DNA of 61,945 bases from Nocardia fusca NBRC 14340 (GCF_001618425.1 NZ_BDCU01000002.1:1-61945), one strand, 5' to 3'; positions 45,312 through 55,447 are shown, counted from the first letter of the stretch. Program-made: numbers and translations. Notes: generated from the sequence alone by a model not told the origin.

Positions 45312-48176
45312 TCAGGCGGGCCGGCCGGGGCGTCGCATATGGGTGGCCGAACCGTCTCGCCACCACGGCACGGTGACCGTCCGAGTGACCGCGCCCGTCA
45401 GCCGGAGACACAGTTCGTCGTGCAGGATCAGAGGTCCGTCCTGCGGTGGCAGGTCGAACAGCCGGCGCAGCACCACGCCCAGCGGCTCCCGCGCCCAATC
45501 GGTTTCGTGACCCGGGCCGAGGACCTCGGCGTCGACCTGTTCGGAGACCAACGGCAGATCCAGCAGCAGCGCGAGGTCGGCGGCGGTCGCCGGATCGGCG
45601 ACCACGAGCCGGTCCGCGGGTACCGCGAGGCCGAACCAGGGCCGGTCCAGCACCAGGGCGTCCGCGGCGTCGATCACCGATCCGGACAGGGCCCGGACGC
45701 GATCGGGCGGATCGAGTGTGCCGAGATCCAGCCGCGGCACCGCGGCGCCGAGCCGGGCATGGACCAGGGCGATCACCTCGGGTGCGGGAGTCTTCTCGCT
45801 GTCGGCCAGCGCCGCCAGCAGCGCTTCGACGAGGTCGCGATCCATGGTCCCGGGGGCGGCGAGGCAGCCGCGCAGTGCGTCGAGGTCGGCCGTGGACAGG
45901 CCGGTGATCGGGAGTTCCGGCAGTAGTCCGGTGAATTCGGTATCCGCCGGATGCCGATAGCCGCCCAACGCGATGCCGTCGATCCGGGCGTAGTGGCGCA
46001 ACCACCACGCCGTGTAACCGTCCGGGTCACCGAGCAGCGGCCGGGTCCGTTCCGTGGTGAGCAACCGCCACAGCGCCTCCGGCCAGGCCGCGTCGTCCAC
46101 CAGATCCAGATCACGCACTGCGACCAGTTCCGCGGGGTCCTCGGCCAGACCGGACCACCAGGTCTCCTCGTCGTCGAGGTGATGGTCGGGACCGGTCGGG
46201 TCGGTTTCGGTGACCACCCCGAAATCCCATCCGACACCGATCGCCCGCAGCGCGTCGGCACCGTATTCGGCGACCACCTCCCGCGCGACGACCCCGAACG
46301 GCGAATCCGGGATCAGGAGTTCGATCAAGGGGGCATCGGGGAGCAGCAGTTCGTCGGCCGGGCGCGCACCACCGGTGCTGTCGGGGAGTTCGAGCAGGCC
46401 GAGCCAGTCCGGCAGCTCGGCCGGATCGGCCGCCGCGGCCAACCGGAGCACCGCCTCGATCGTCTCCGGATCATCGGGGTGCTCGGTCAGTTCCGCCTGT
46501 AAGGCGGGATCCGACAGCAGATCCGCGATCCGCGCCCGCTGCGCGCCGAGGCGTGCCAGCAGCGGATGCGACGCCTCCGGATGCACCAGCCGCGCCCAGT
46601 GCACCGGAACGGCCGCGGGCAGCGCCGTGAGTTCGTCGTCCAGCACCACCGTCCGCGGACCCGTCACCGACCTCCCATCGGCGAGCGGCACCGCCAGGGC
46701 GCCGAGTTCCTCCACCGTCAGCGGGTCGGTGACGAACGGTTCCAGCGCGGAGTAGAAAGCGAACCACCAGGCAGGCGGCCGTTCCAGCCCGGCGGACAGC
46801 TCCGCCAGCCGCGCCGGGCCGAGCCGGTGCACCTCCAGCGCCGCGAGCGCCTCGGCGTAGCGGGCGCCGGACAGTTCCGGGACCACCAGCGGATCCAGCA
46901 CACCGCCCAGCAGCCCGGCCAGTTCGGGTGTGAGATCGGGGAATACGCTCGCCCGCGCGGGTACGGCCACCCGGTCGGCCGCGTCGTCCCCGCGGGGGGA
47001 TTCGTCGAGTCCGGCGTCCGCGGGCGCGGCGACCACCGGTAGCCAGGCACCGGTACGCAGTTCGCGCAGGATCGCCTCGCGCAAGAGCCCGTCGGTCTCG
47101 CTGCGCGCGAATCCCGGAGTCGGTACCAGCACGAGCCGGGAGTCCCGAGGCAGCGCGCGGGCGAAATCGGCATACCCGGCCGCGAGTTCGCCCGGATGAT
47201 TACCCGGCAGCACGCGCCGGCGGTCGGGTTGCATCGGAATATCGGCGATGAGTACCGCCGGCAGGGACAGCTCTTCGTCCGAACGGGTCGGTGCCCGCAG
47301 TACGTCGGGCGCGGCGGGCACCGGAATCCCGTCACGCAACGGCAGCAGCCAGCGCGCCCGCGCGGTCCGGAACTCCCACCACACCTGTTCGGTGCCGGAA
47401 CCGCTGATCCGCAACTCACGCACTCCCGCGCACCGCGAATCACGGGTCTCGGCGCGCACCACCTCGTCGCCGATCCGGATCTCGCGCAGCGCCGGCAACT
47501 CCAGCAGCAGGTCCACCGCCTCGGCCCGCATGGATTCCAGCAGTGCGGCCGGGTCGATTCCGGCACGCAGCGACAGCACGATCTCGGTATCCGCGCCGGC
47601 GGCCGGGGCGGCGGTCACCGGCCAGCCGAGGCGCAGCACGGGCGGCGCCGGGACGTCCCCATCGCCCGAGGGCGGAACGCCGGACGCGCGCAACGCTTCA
47701 CGGGTCGACTCCCGGGAGAAACGCAGCGACCCACTGGTGGAGCGGAATTCGAGCTCGTCGGAGACCGTCAGCACCGCCGTGAAACCGACACCGAACCGTC
47801 CGGTCTCCCCGCCGCTCCCCGATTTCCCCGACGCCCGCAGGGCCGTCAGCGCGTGAACTCCGGCGATATCCAGCGGCGCGCCGGTATTGGCGACCGAGAG
47901 CGTCCGGCCCGTGCATCGTACGGTGACCCGGCCCGGCACCCCCGCCTTCACCGCCGCGTCCGCCGCGTTCTGGGCCAGTTCCGTCAGCAGGCGATCGCGG
48001 TAACCGGCGCGCACCAGGTCCGCCTCGGTAGCGGCGTCCTCGCGCAGCCGGGTCGGGGAATCCCGCCAGGCGGCCAGCACCGCGGCACGCAGGTCGGCGG
48101 TGCCGAAAGGATCCGGGGTGCCGGCATCTGTTCCCACTTGCCCGAACGTATCGCCCACCGCACCGCTCTCATTCAC
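45312..48176 (-). CDS. Sacsin-like Hsp90-type ATPase domain protein
   Basis: Large cytoplasmic protein of 954 residues with an N-terminal GHKL ATPase domain like that of sacsin and Hsp90: RDRLLTELAQNAADAAVKAG (N box), LSVANTGAPLDIAGVHALTA (G1-like), GRFGVGFTAVLTVSDELEF (G2). The rest (about 220-954) is a Leu/Ala/Glu/Asp-rich region with no recognised domain. Actinobacterial proteins of this form are annotated as ATP-binding or molecular chaperone Hsp90-like; role not established. GTG 48176 is supported by TACGCT seven bases upstream. DUF3027 gene lies 65 bases upstream on the same strand. Confidence 0.82.
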   Translation of the reverse strand: MNESGAVGDTFGQVGTDAGTPDPFGTADLRAAVLAAWRDSPTRLREDAATEADLVRAGYRDRLLTELAQNAADAAVKAGVPGRVTVRCTGRTLSVANTGAPLDIAGVHALTALRASGKSGSGGETGRFGVGFTAVLTVSDELEFRSTSGSLRFSRESTREALRASGVPPSGDGDVPAPPVLRLGWPVTAAPAAGADTEIVLSLRAGIDPAALLESMRAEAVDLLLELPALREIRIGDEVVRAETRDSRCAGVRELRISGSGTEQVWWEFRTARARWLLPLRDGIPVPAAPDVLRAPTRSDEELSLPAVLIADIPMQPDRRRVLPGNHPGELAAGYADFARALPRDSRLVLVPTPGFARSETDGLLREAILRELRTGAWLPVVAAPADAGLDESPRGDDAADRVAVPARASVFPDLTPELAGLLGGVLDPLVVPELSGARYAEALAALEVHRLGPARLAELSAGLERPPAWWFAFYSALEPFVTDPLTVEELGALAVPLADGRSVTGPRTVVLDDELTALPAAVPVHWARLVHPEASHPLLARLGAQRARIADLLSDPALQAELTEHPDDPETIEAVLRLAAAADPAELPDWLGLLELPDSTGGARPADELLLPDAPLIELLIPDSPFGVVAREVVAEYGADALRAIGVGWDFGVVTETDPTGPDHHLDDEETWWSGLAEDPAELVAVRDLDLVDDAAWPEALWRLLTTERTRPLLGDPDGYTAWWLRHYARIDGIALGGYRHPADTEFTGLLPELPITGLSTADLDALRGCLAAPGTMDRDLVEALLAALADSEKTPAPEVIALVHARLGAAVPRLDLGTLDPPDRVRALSGSVIDAADALVLDRPWFGLAVPADRLVVADPATAADLALLLDLPLVSEQVDAEVLGPGHETDWAREPLGVVLRRLFDLPPQDGPLILHDELCLRLTGAVTRTVTVPWWRDGSATHMRRPGRPA

Positions 48177-48241
48177 GCGAGTCAGCGTACGTGCCCGGGC
48201 GCACCGGGCGGCCGCGCACAGCGGGGCTGCCGACTACCCGG

Positions 48242-49444
48242 TCAGTTGTCGGCCGGGCCGGGGACCGAGTCGCCGGTCTCCGATGCGCTCTGCTCGCCGC
48301 TCGCCGTCCCGGCGGCCGGTGCACCGGTCCGGTTCGTGGCAGCGGTTTCCGTTTCGCGTTCCGCGTCCACGGTGGCCGACTCACGCTCGGCCGCCGGATC
48401 GGAGGTTTCCGGTGCAGCGGCAGGGCCGGCCTCCGCGGGGCCCGCGACCGCGGCGGTCACCTCGCCCGGCTCGTTCGCGGAATCGGTGCCAGCCGTCGCG
48501 GTATCCATCGACTCGATCGTCTCGCCAGCGGCCGGACTCACCGCCTCGGCAGCAGTCCAGGGTTCGGGTGCCTCCGCTTCCGACCCCACTCCGCTCTCCG
48601 ATGGGGCGGCCACGACCGCCTGCCCCGGCACCACCGCATCCGGTGCGACGTCGGCCTCGGCGGCCGCCTCGCTTCCGGGCGCGGTCTCCGGCGATTTGGG
48701 CGGTACAGCGACCACCTCGATGGCGGCATCGTCGTATGCCTGGTAGATCGGGGACCCGGCGCCCGTCGGCAGCCGGGTATCCGAATGTGCGCCGCACCCG
48801 TATCCCATATGGACCACATGGCCGTCGGCGCCCATCGCGTTGGCGCAGACACCGAAGCAGGCGCGCAGCGCCCCGGCCAGCGGCAGAAAGAAACCGCAGC
48901 TCTCGCAGGAGCCGGGAGCGGCCTTGGCCATCTCGGTATCGGGGCCGTACTCCGCGTACCAGCGTTCGGCGGCGTCGGCCCGGCCCTCCCGGCTGAGCAC
49001 CTGTTTGCGGCCCAGGCCGACCTCGGGGGCGGTCTCGTCGACCTCGGGGTCGCCGGTGGCGGTGTAGCCGGGGGCCAGACGTGGGTCGTCGGCGGGTGGG
49101 GCCAGCAGGTCACCGGGCGCCAGATCACCAGGCCGGATGCGCTGCTCCCACGGCACGAACTCCGGCGCGATCAACGCGTCGGGACCGGGCAGCAGCGCGG
49201 ACTCGCTCACGGTCACCCGGTCGGTGCCGGGCGCGGCGGCCACCACCACCGCCCACTGCCAGCCGTGGTAGCCGGGCAGCGTGGCCTCGAAGCGGTGCGT
49301 CGCCGAGCATTCGTCCTCGGCCCGGACTCCCAGATGCGCTCCGACCCCGGTCGGTTCCAGGTCCACGAGCGCACTACGAGCCAGGTCGACGGCCCCTGCC
49401 AGGATCGTCCGCACCTCGGTGTCCGAAACAGATACTGCGCTCAC
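48242..49444 (-). CDS. DUF3027 protein with Cys-rich zinc-like motif and disordered tail
   Basis: 400 residues. The N-terminal two thirds matches DUF3027 (LPGYHGWQWAVVVAAAPGTD, VTVSESALLPGPDALIAPEF, VPWEQRIRPGDL). A likely metal site is SCESCGFFLPLAG...ACFGVCANAMG...MGYGCGAHSDT (about 205-250). From about 265 the chain is Ala/Glu/Pro-rich and probably disordered. GTG 49444 has CAAAAT seven bases upstream. It is divergent from the cyclotransferase gene, with only 17 bp between the start codons. It matches Rv0877 in position. Confidence 0.83.
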   Translation of the reverse strand: MSAVSVSDTEVRTILAGAVDLARSALVDLEPTGVGAHLGVRAEDECSATHRFEATLPGYHGWQWAVVVAAAPGTDRVTVSESALLPGPDALIAPEFVPWEQRIRPGDLAPGDLLAPPADDPRLAPGYTATGDPEVDETAPEVGLGRKQVLSREGRADAAERWYAEYGPDTEMAKAAPGSCESCGFFLPLAGALRACFGVCANAMGADGHVVHMGYGCGAHSDTRLPTGAGSPIYQAYDDAAIEVVAVPPKSPETAPGSEAAAEADVAPDAVVPGQAVVAAPSESGVGSEAEAPEPWTAAEAVSPAAGETIESMDTATAGTDSANEPGEVTAAVAGPAEAGPAAAPETSDPAAERESATVDAERETETAATNRTGAPAAGTASGEQSASETGDSVPGPADN

Positions 49445-49461
49445 GGTCTACATTTTGCCGT
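49445..49461. promoter_or_regulatory. 17-bp divergent gap with overlapping opposed -10 boxes
   Basis: Plus-strand TACATT (49449-49454) lies seven bases before ATG 49462; minus-strand CAAAAT (49457-49452) lies seven bases before GTG 49444. The two boxes share three base pairs, so only one open complex could form at a time. No RBS precedes either start. Confidence 0.6.
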
Positions 49462-50235
49462 ATGAAGCGCATTCGGCGAACCTGGGTCGGTACCGCGCTG
49501 GTCTGCCTGCTCGCCGCGGCCGCCTGCCGGAACACCGACGACGCGGTACCGCGCCTGAACATCGAGGTGCTGGCGACCCATCGGCACGACCTGGGCGCGT
49601 TCACCCAGGGGCTGGAGATCGACGGCGGGGTGCTCTACGAGAGCACCGGGATGGTCGGGTTCTCCGGCGTGCGGACGACCGATCGCGCGACGGGCGCCGA
49701 ACTCGCCCGCGTCCATCTCCCGCCGCCGTTCTTCGGTGAGGGCATCACTCTGGCCGGCGACACGCTGTGGCAGCTCACCTGGAAAGAAGGGGTCGCCTTC
49801 GCCCGCGACCCGCGGACGCTGGCCGAGAAACGCCAGGTGCGCTACGAGGGCGAGGGCTGGGGTCTGTGCACCCGCGACGGACAGCTGGTCATGAGCGACG
49901 GATCGGCCGGGCTCACGTTCCGCGACCCGGTGACCTTCGCGCCGACCGGGTCGGTCGCGCTGACCGATCACACCGACGCGCGCCTGAACGAACTCGAATG
50001 CGCCGAGGACGGCTCGGTCTACGCCAACTCGTGGCCCACCGACGAAATTCTCCGGATCGATCCGGAAACCGGGCGTGTCCTGGCGGTCGTCGATGCCACC
50101 GGATTGCTGTCACCCGCCGAACGCGCGCAGACCGACGTGCTCAACGGGATCGCCCAGATCCCGGGCACCGACCACTTCCTGCTCACCGGAAAGTACTGGC
50201 CCACGGTGTTCGAGGTCCGTTTCGTCCCGGCCTGA
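49462..50235 (+). CDS. Secreted glutaminyl-peptide cyclotransferase (plant-type fold)
   Basis: Converts N-terminal glutamine of peptides to pyroglutamate. 257 residues of the five-bladed beta-propeller (papaya-like) type: THRHDLGAFTQGLEIDGGVL, YESTGMVGFSGVR, FFGEGITLAGDTLWQLTWKE, NELECAEDGSVYANSWPTDE and DVLNGIAQIPGTDHFLLTGK-YWP are the family blocks. Catalytic Glu is expected in FTQGLE/ELE. The start KRIRRTWVGTALVCLLAAAA ends in Cys-24, so it may be a lipoprotein, though the lipobox (AAAC) is imperfect. Leaderless-type start. Confidence 0.9.
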   Translation: MKRIRRTWVGTALVCLLAAAACRNTDDAVPRLNIEVLATHRHDLGAFTQGLEIDGGVLYESTGMVGFSGVRTTDRATGAELARVHLPPPFFGEGITLAGDTLWQLTWKEGVAFARDPRTLAEKRQVRYEGEGWGLCTRDGQLVMSDGSAGLTFRDPVTFAPTGSVALTDHTDARLNELECAEDGSVYANSWPTDEILRIDPETGRVLAVVDATGLLSPAERAQTDVLNGIAQIPGTDHFLLTGKYWPTVFEVRFVPA

Positions 50236-50327
50236 CCGGCGCGGCGGTACAGCGACACATCTCACTTTCCGGTCGCTGTGAGCAGGGCGGAGTTTGCCGG
50301 GCGCCACCGTGGGCCAGAATTGATGAT

Positions 50328-52583
50328 GTGCCCACTTCCCGCGAGCCCTCCGGTTCCGATCGCGGTCAGTGGCCCGCCGGCGAGTCTCCGCCACCCCAGC
50401 GGCATCCAGGTTTCGACCGCTACCCCCCGCCGAACGTGCCACACCGCAATCGTGAACCAGACCCCGGCAACCGCCGTCCGGCCCCGCCGCCGACCCGTCC
50501 GCTGCCCGCCGCCGAGTCCGGCGGTGCGCGGCCGGACGACCGTTCGTCCCGGCCGGCGCCCGGTGGTCACCGGATCCCGCCGGTGGAGGCCCGCGATCGC
50601 GCGTCGGGGCGGGAGGGTCGTTTCGCTCGCATACTCGGCTCGCTGAGCGGGTCGCGCGGGTCGGCGGACCCGGTCGATCGGCCGGGTCGGCCGGGGACGG
50701 CGGAACCGGGCCCCGGCCGACGGGCCGGCGGGCCGAACGGCACTCCGCCCTCCCCCGGGGACAGCCGGCGGCCCGAGTGGGAACGACCGATCCCAGGGGC
50801 TCCCACCGCGGGCAGCCCCGACCCGCGGGCCGGTGGCGCCGTACCAGGATCGGCGTCCCGCTTCCGGCCGAACCCGCCCGTCGATCACCGTGCGCCCGGC
50901 GGTGCGGCTCTCTCCCCCGGTCCCGGCGCCCGGCGTGATCCGATTGCGTCCGGTCCCGCCGGCCGACGCCCGTCTTCCGCCGAGGGCCGCCCCGTGCCCC
51001 GGGACCGGCCGGGTCCCGGGGCCGAGGCGCGGGATCGCACCGAACCGAACGGCGCGAGCGATCGGCGAACCGCCGGGGGCGCCGGAGAACCGGCCGCGAC
51101 CGAGGAGTACCCGAGCGCGGAAGCCGCCACGGAATACGACGATGCCGAAGGCCGGCGTGCCCCCCGCAAACTCACCGTCACCCGGGTGGCGGCGATGCGC
51201 GGCCGGGAGATCACCGAAAAAGGTATCGCCACCTTCCGGCGGGCGGCCGAGGCCGACGGCGCGGACAAATCCGGGTTGACCGCACTCACCTACGCCACCA
51301 TGGCGAACTTCGCGCTGGACGCCGCGATCGCGGTCGCTCTCGCCAACACCCTGTTCTTTGCCAGTGCGACCGCGGAGAGCAAAACCAAGGTCGCGCTGTA
51401 TCTGCTGATCACGATCGCCCCGTTCGCGGTCATCGCGCCGCTCATCGGGCCGGCGCTGGACCGGCTCCAGCGCGGCCGGCGGCTGGCCCTGGCCAGCTCG
51501 TTCGCCGCGCGCGCCGTCGTGGCGGTGGTGCTGATCTTCAGTTTCGACAGCTGGGTGCTGTACCCGCTGGCGCTGTGCATGATGGTGCTGAGCAAATCGT
51601 TCGCGGTACTCAAGAGCGCGGTGACACCCCGGGTACTGCCACCCGATATCGACCTGGTGCGCACGAACTCCCGGCTGACCGTTTTCGGCCTGGTCGGCGG
51701 CACCCTGGGCGCCGGCGGCCTCGCCGCGGCCGTCGCGGCGATCGCGGGCTCGACCGGTGCGCTGATCCTGGCCACCGGGATCGCCGTCGGCGGGGCGTAT
51801 CTGAGCTGGAAGATACCGCGCTGGGTGGAGATCACCGAGGGCGAGGTGCCGACCACCCTCGGTTACCACGCCCGCGCCGGGGACACCGAGGTGTACGACC
51901 CCGCCGACGAGGCCGCGGTACCGGCCCGCAAACGCCGTCAACCGCTGGGCCGCGCCGTCGTCACCGGACTGTGGGGTAACGGCAGTATCCGGGTGCTCAC
52001 CGGCTTCCTGACCTTCTACGTCGCGTTCGTGGCCAAGGCGACCGAACACCGTCCGGTCCAGCAGGCCGCGATGCTCGGGCTGGTCGGCGCGGCCGCCGCC
52101 GTCGGCAATTTCGCCGGTAACGCCGCGGGGGCCCGGCTCCGGCTCGGCCGGCCCTCGCTGATCGTGGTGAACTGCACGATCGGCTGCGCGGCCGTCGCCG
52201 TCCTCGCCGTGGTGCTGGACAATCTGTTCGGCGCGGCGGTGGTCGCCCTGGTCGCCGCCGGGGCGAGCGCCCTGGCGAAGGTCTCTCTCGATGCCGCCAT
52301 CCAGGACGATCTACCGCCCGAGTCGATCGCCTCCGGGTTCGGGCGGTCCGAAACCGTCCTGCAGCTCAGCTGGGTGATCGGCGGTGCGGGCGGAGTCCTG
52401 CTGCCGACCGACTACTGGAAGGGTTTCGCGGTGGTCAGTGCGGTACTGGTCGGAGGGCTCGTCCAGACTGTGCTGAGCTACCGCGGGTTCAGTCTGCTGC
52501 CCGGTCTCGGCGGTCGCCGACCGCTGCACGCCGAGCAGGAATTTCCGCACTACGACCCCCCACGAGGAGAAGCCGCCCGGTGA
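50328..52583 (+). CDS. MFS transporter with long disordered N-terminus (Rv0876c-like)
   Basis: 751 residues. The first 280 are Pro/Arg/Gly/Asp-rich and probably disordered in the cytoplasm (PPPTRPLPAAESGGARPDDR). Membrane helices begin near residue 320 (LTYATMANFALDAAIAVALA) and run to about 735, ten to twelve in number. The order MFS protein then DUF2771, and divergence from DUF3027, copies M. tuberculosis Rv0875c-Rv0877. Substrate unknown. GTG 50328 has CAGAAT seven bases upstream and TTTGCC as possible -35. Mycobacterial homologue is shorter (548). Confidence 0.85.
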   Translation: MPTSREPSGSDRGQWPAGESPPPQRHPGFDRYPPPNVPHRNREPDPGNRRPAPPPTRPLPAAESGGARPDDRSSRPAPGGHRIPPVEARDRASGREGRFARILGSLSGSRGSADPVDRPGRPGTAEPGPGRRAGGPNGTPPSPGDSRRPEWERPIPGAPTAGSPDPRAGGAVPGSASRFRPNPPVDHRAPGGAALSPGPGARRDPIASGPAGRRPSSAEGRPVPRDRPGPGAEARDRTEPNGASDRRTAGGAGEPAATEEYPSAEAATEYDDAEGRRAPRKLTVTRVAAMRGREITEKGIATFRRAAEADGADKSGLTALTYATMANFALDAAIAVALANTLFFASATAESKTKVALYLLITIAPFAVIAPLIGPALDRLQRGRRLALASSFAARAVVAVVLIFSFDSWVLYPLALCMMVLSKSFAVLKSAVTPRVLPPDIDLVRTNSRLTVFGLVGGTLGAGGLAAAVAAIAGSTGALILATGIAVGGAYLSWKIPRWVEITEGEVPTTLGYHARAGDTEVYDPADEAAVPARKRRQPLGRAVVTGLWGNGSIRVLTGFLTFYVAFVAKATEHRPVQQAAMLGLVGAAAAVGNFAGNAAGARLRLGRPSLIVVNCTIGCAAVAVLAVVLDNLFGAAVVALVAAGASALAKVSLDAAIQDDLPPESIASGFGRSETVLQLSWVIGGAGGVLLPTDYWKGFAVVSAVLVGGLVQTVLSYRGFSLLPGLGGRRPLHAEQEFPHYDPPRGEAAR

Positions 52584-53086
52584 GTACGAACAAAGTCCGC
52601 ACGACTCTCGCGCTGGTCCTGGCCGGGATCCTGGTGCTGGTGGCCGCGACCGCCGGCGTGATCTGGCTGCTGGCCCGGGACGCCGAGCCGAAGGACCCCG
52701 AACTCACCGCCTACGCGCACGGCACCACCGTGACGGTGCCGCCGTTCCGCTACTGCACGGTGCGGATGGAGGACTGCCGGCAGGGCGAAACCGTCCATCT
52801 CGATGTCCCGGCCGGTAGCCCCCTGCAGATCTCGCTGCCGGATACTCTCGTGGACAGCCCGTGGGAATTGCTGCCGCTCTACGCCCGCGAGAACGGGGAA
52901 ATCGTCGAACGGCCCAGTTCCTACCGGGACCATCCGGCGAACACCCGCGCCCTGACCGTGGCCTCCCGGCCGGAACCGGGACTGGAACTGATCGGCGTGG
53001 AGTTGCAGGTGATGATCATCGCGATCGACGAGGCCGGTAACGAATTCCCCCTCCCCCACGCGGTGTGGTCGATCAAGACGGCCTGA
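52580..53086 (+). CDS. DUF2771 exported or membrane-anchored protein (Rv0875c-like)
   Basis: 168 residues: a single N-terminal membrane helix (ALVLAGILVLVAATAGVIWL) and an extracytoplasmic beta-rich domain with two Cys (RYCTVRMEDCRQGE) likely to form a disulfide. DUF2771 pattern TVTVPPFRYCTVRMEDC and SYRDHPANTRALTVASRPEP. GTG start overlaps the MFS gene stop (GTGA), so the two proteins are made together. Confidence 0.88.
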   Translation: MSTNKVRTTLALVLAGILVLVAATAGVIWLLARDAEPKDPELTAYAHGTTVTVPPFRYCTVRMEDCRQGETVHLDVPAGSPLQISLPDTLVDSPWELLPLYARENGEIVERPSSYRDHPANTRALTVASRPEPGLELIGVELQVMIIAIDEAGNEFPLPHAVWSIKTA

Positions 53087-53094
53087 GACGACAG

Positions 53095-53123
53095 TGGGCC
53101 GGCCGGATGATCCGGCCGGCCCA
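53095..53123. terminator. Terminator hairpin between DUF2771 and cold-shock genes
   Basis: A perfect 13-bp stem (53095-53107 with 53111-53123, arm TGGGCCGGCCGGA) with a TGA loop, between convergent genes, probably serving both. Confidence 0.8.
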
Positions 53124-53144
53124 TGAAGTTCCGCGCGCGACGGG

Positions 53145-53573
53145 TCAGCGGTCGAGTTCCCGCGCGACCGCGCGCACCACCTCCGAGATCCGCTGGGCGG
53201 TCTTGCGATCCGGGTAGCGGCCCTTGCGCAGGTCCGGCTGCACCTTCGCCTCGAGCAGCGTGATCATGTCCTCGACCATGCCGTGTAGTTCGTCGGGGCT
53301 GTGCTTACGGGCGACGGGCTCCTTGCGGGCGCTGCGCTCCTGGTTCTGCCGCACCGACGGGGGCGCCTCCACCAGCTTCAGGCTCAGCGCCTGCGGCCCA
53401 CGCCGCCCGGCCGCCATCCCGAATTCGACCCGCTGACCGGGCTTGAGCGTCTCGACGCCCTGGGGCAGCGCGGACGAGCGGACATAGACGTCCTCACCCT
53501 CGTCCTGGGAAAGGAAGCCGAAGCCCTTTTCCACGTCGTACCACTTCACCTTGCCGGTCGGCACTGCGCTCAC
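53145..53573 (-). CDS. cspB: Cold-shock domain protein with C-terminal extension (CspB type)
   Basis: 142 residues. Residues 5-70 are a cold-shock domain binding RNA or single-stranded DNA, with [20 protein letters not shown] (RNP1-like KGFGFL), [10 protein letters not shown] (RNP2-like), and [20 protein letters not shown]. The extra 70 residues ([20 protein letters not shown] and onward) form a charged helical tail also present in Rv0871 (135 aa). GTG 53573 is chosen because the family N-terminus PTGKVKWYD follows at once. Confidence 0.92.
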   Translation of the reverse strand: MSAVPTGKVKWYDVEKGFGFLSQDEGEDVYVRSSALPQGVETLKPGQRVEFGMAAGRRGPQALSLKLVEAPPSVRQNQERSARKEPVARKHSPDELHGMVEDMITLLEAKVQPDLRKGRYPDRKTAQRISEVVRAVARELDR

Positions 53574-53751
53574 CCGTTCGTCTGTTCGGCGCCCTGCCCA
53601 CCGGGCCCGGGCACGCTCGTCTACTGGAACCCGCTGTTGGCAGGTCTTTCCCCTACTCGAAAAACGCGCCCCACAAGCATGCAGGACGCGAGATCGTTCC
53701 GAGTCTACCCCGGTGGGCACGGCCCCAGCACATCAGTTTTACGGTCGAACG

Positions 53752-53997
53752 GTGACGAATCCTGCCGATCCGCGGCCCTCCGGCCCCCCGTCCGGGCGCA
53801 CCCCCGGCAACTGGTTACTTCAGCTCGCGCTGGGACTTTTCACCCTCGGACTGCTGTCGGTGGTGGCGATCTTCCTCACCCCGATCCTGACCGACGGCGA
53901 GCCGGGGCTCTGGTTGTATCTGGGCGCGATGCTGGCTCCCGTCGGCTTCGTCGCGGCGTTGATCTTCGCGCTGCGCTCCGGCCGCAGATCCAGGTGA
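53752..53997 (+). CDS. Small two-helix membrane protein
   Basis: 81 residues: Pro/Ser-rich start (NPADPRPSGPPSGRTPG), two membrane helices (LQLALGLFTLGLLSVVAIFL and LWLYLGAMLAPVGFVAALIF), short basic end. It sits where mycobacteria have the integral-membrane Rv0870c near cspB. GTG 53752 has TACGGT six bases upstream, suggesting a leaderless transcript. Function unknown. Confidence 0.72.
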   Translation: MTNPADPRPSGPPSGRTPGNWLLQLALGLFTLGLLSVVAIFLTPILTDGEPGLWLYLGAMLAPVGFVAALIFALRSGRRSR

Positions 53998-54033
53998 CAA
54001 CCGTCCAGTACCCGACCCGACCGCCACCCAAGC

Positions 54034-54057
54034 GTTATGTGATGATAATCACATAAC
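54034..54057. promoter_or_regulatory. CRP/GlxR-type operator upstream of rpfA
   Basis: A 10-bp perfect inverted repeat (arms GTTATGTGAT and ATCACATAAC, 4-bp centre GATA) contains the exact CRP consensus TGTGA-N6-TCACA at 54038-54053. In M. tuberculosis, CRP (Rv3676) is known to regulate rpfA, and GlxR regulates rpf genes in Corynebacterium. The site lies about 330 bases before the rpfA start and 37 after the preceding gene. Confidence 0.8.
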
Positions 54058-54185
54058 GGCATGATAACGGGGCAGCGTGTCCTACGCCGGATACCCGGTG
54101 CAGTCCCACTAGCTGCGCAGAGTCGCTGGGAGGCGCTCGTGACCGCTCCGCAACCCATCCGCACACGCCGGTTACCAAATAGTGA

Positions 54186-55037
<852 letters not shown>

Positions 55038-55052
55038 ACGGGCACCCCGACT

Positions 55053-55098
55053 ACGAAAGAACCCCGCTCCACCATCAGGTGACGCGGGGTTCTTTCGT
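55053..55098 (+). terminator. rpfA terminator
   Basis: 15-bp perfect stem (55053-55067 with 55084-55098, arm ACGAAAGAACCCCGC), loop of 16 bases, and T-rich descending arm (TTCTTTCGTTCG), the best intrinsic terminator in the window. Confidence 0.88.
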
Positions 55099-55106
55099 TC
55101 GTCCGC

Positions 55107-55292
55107 TCAGCGGTTGATCACTGTGTGCGGATGCAGATACGGCAGCTGGTCGGCAGCCACCGGGAACTCGGTGTCCTCGCCGAAGGGCGAGAGATTACCG
55201 GAGCGGGACGCCGACAGCTCGGTGACCGCATGCTCACCGTCGGCCACCTCGGGCCAGCCGTTGTCGATATAGGGTTTCTTCGATTTGTTCAC
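55107..55292 (-). CDS. Small conserved-looking hypothetical protein
   Basis: 61 residues starting VNKSKKPYIDNGWPEVADGE and ending with PVAADQLPYLHPHTVINR. No membrane segment or recognised domain. GTG 55292 follows GAGGATGT; a second GTG at 55295 is possible. It lies between rpfA and the helicase-C gene, where mycobacteria carry a small hypothetical gene (Rv0863 area), which gives modest support that it is real. Confidence 0.6.
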   Translation of the reverse strand: MNKSKKPYIDNGWPEVADGEHAVTELSASRSGNLSPFGEDTEFPVAADQLPYLHPHTVINR

Positions 55293-55447
55293 CACATCCT
55301 CATTCTGGCATGTCCCTGCCGCGGCGCCGCATGTCAACCGCCTCGGTGACACACGCCGCACCCTCGGGCCCACCGTGCCGGACCGAGCCGCGGGGGTCAC
55401 CGGGCCGCGCCCCACCGAACCCGCGGCGCCCGGCTAGTCTGGACCGG

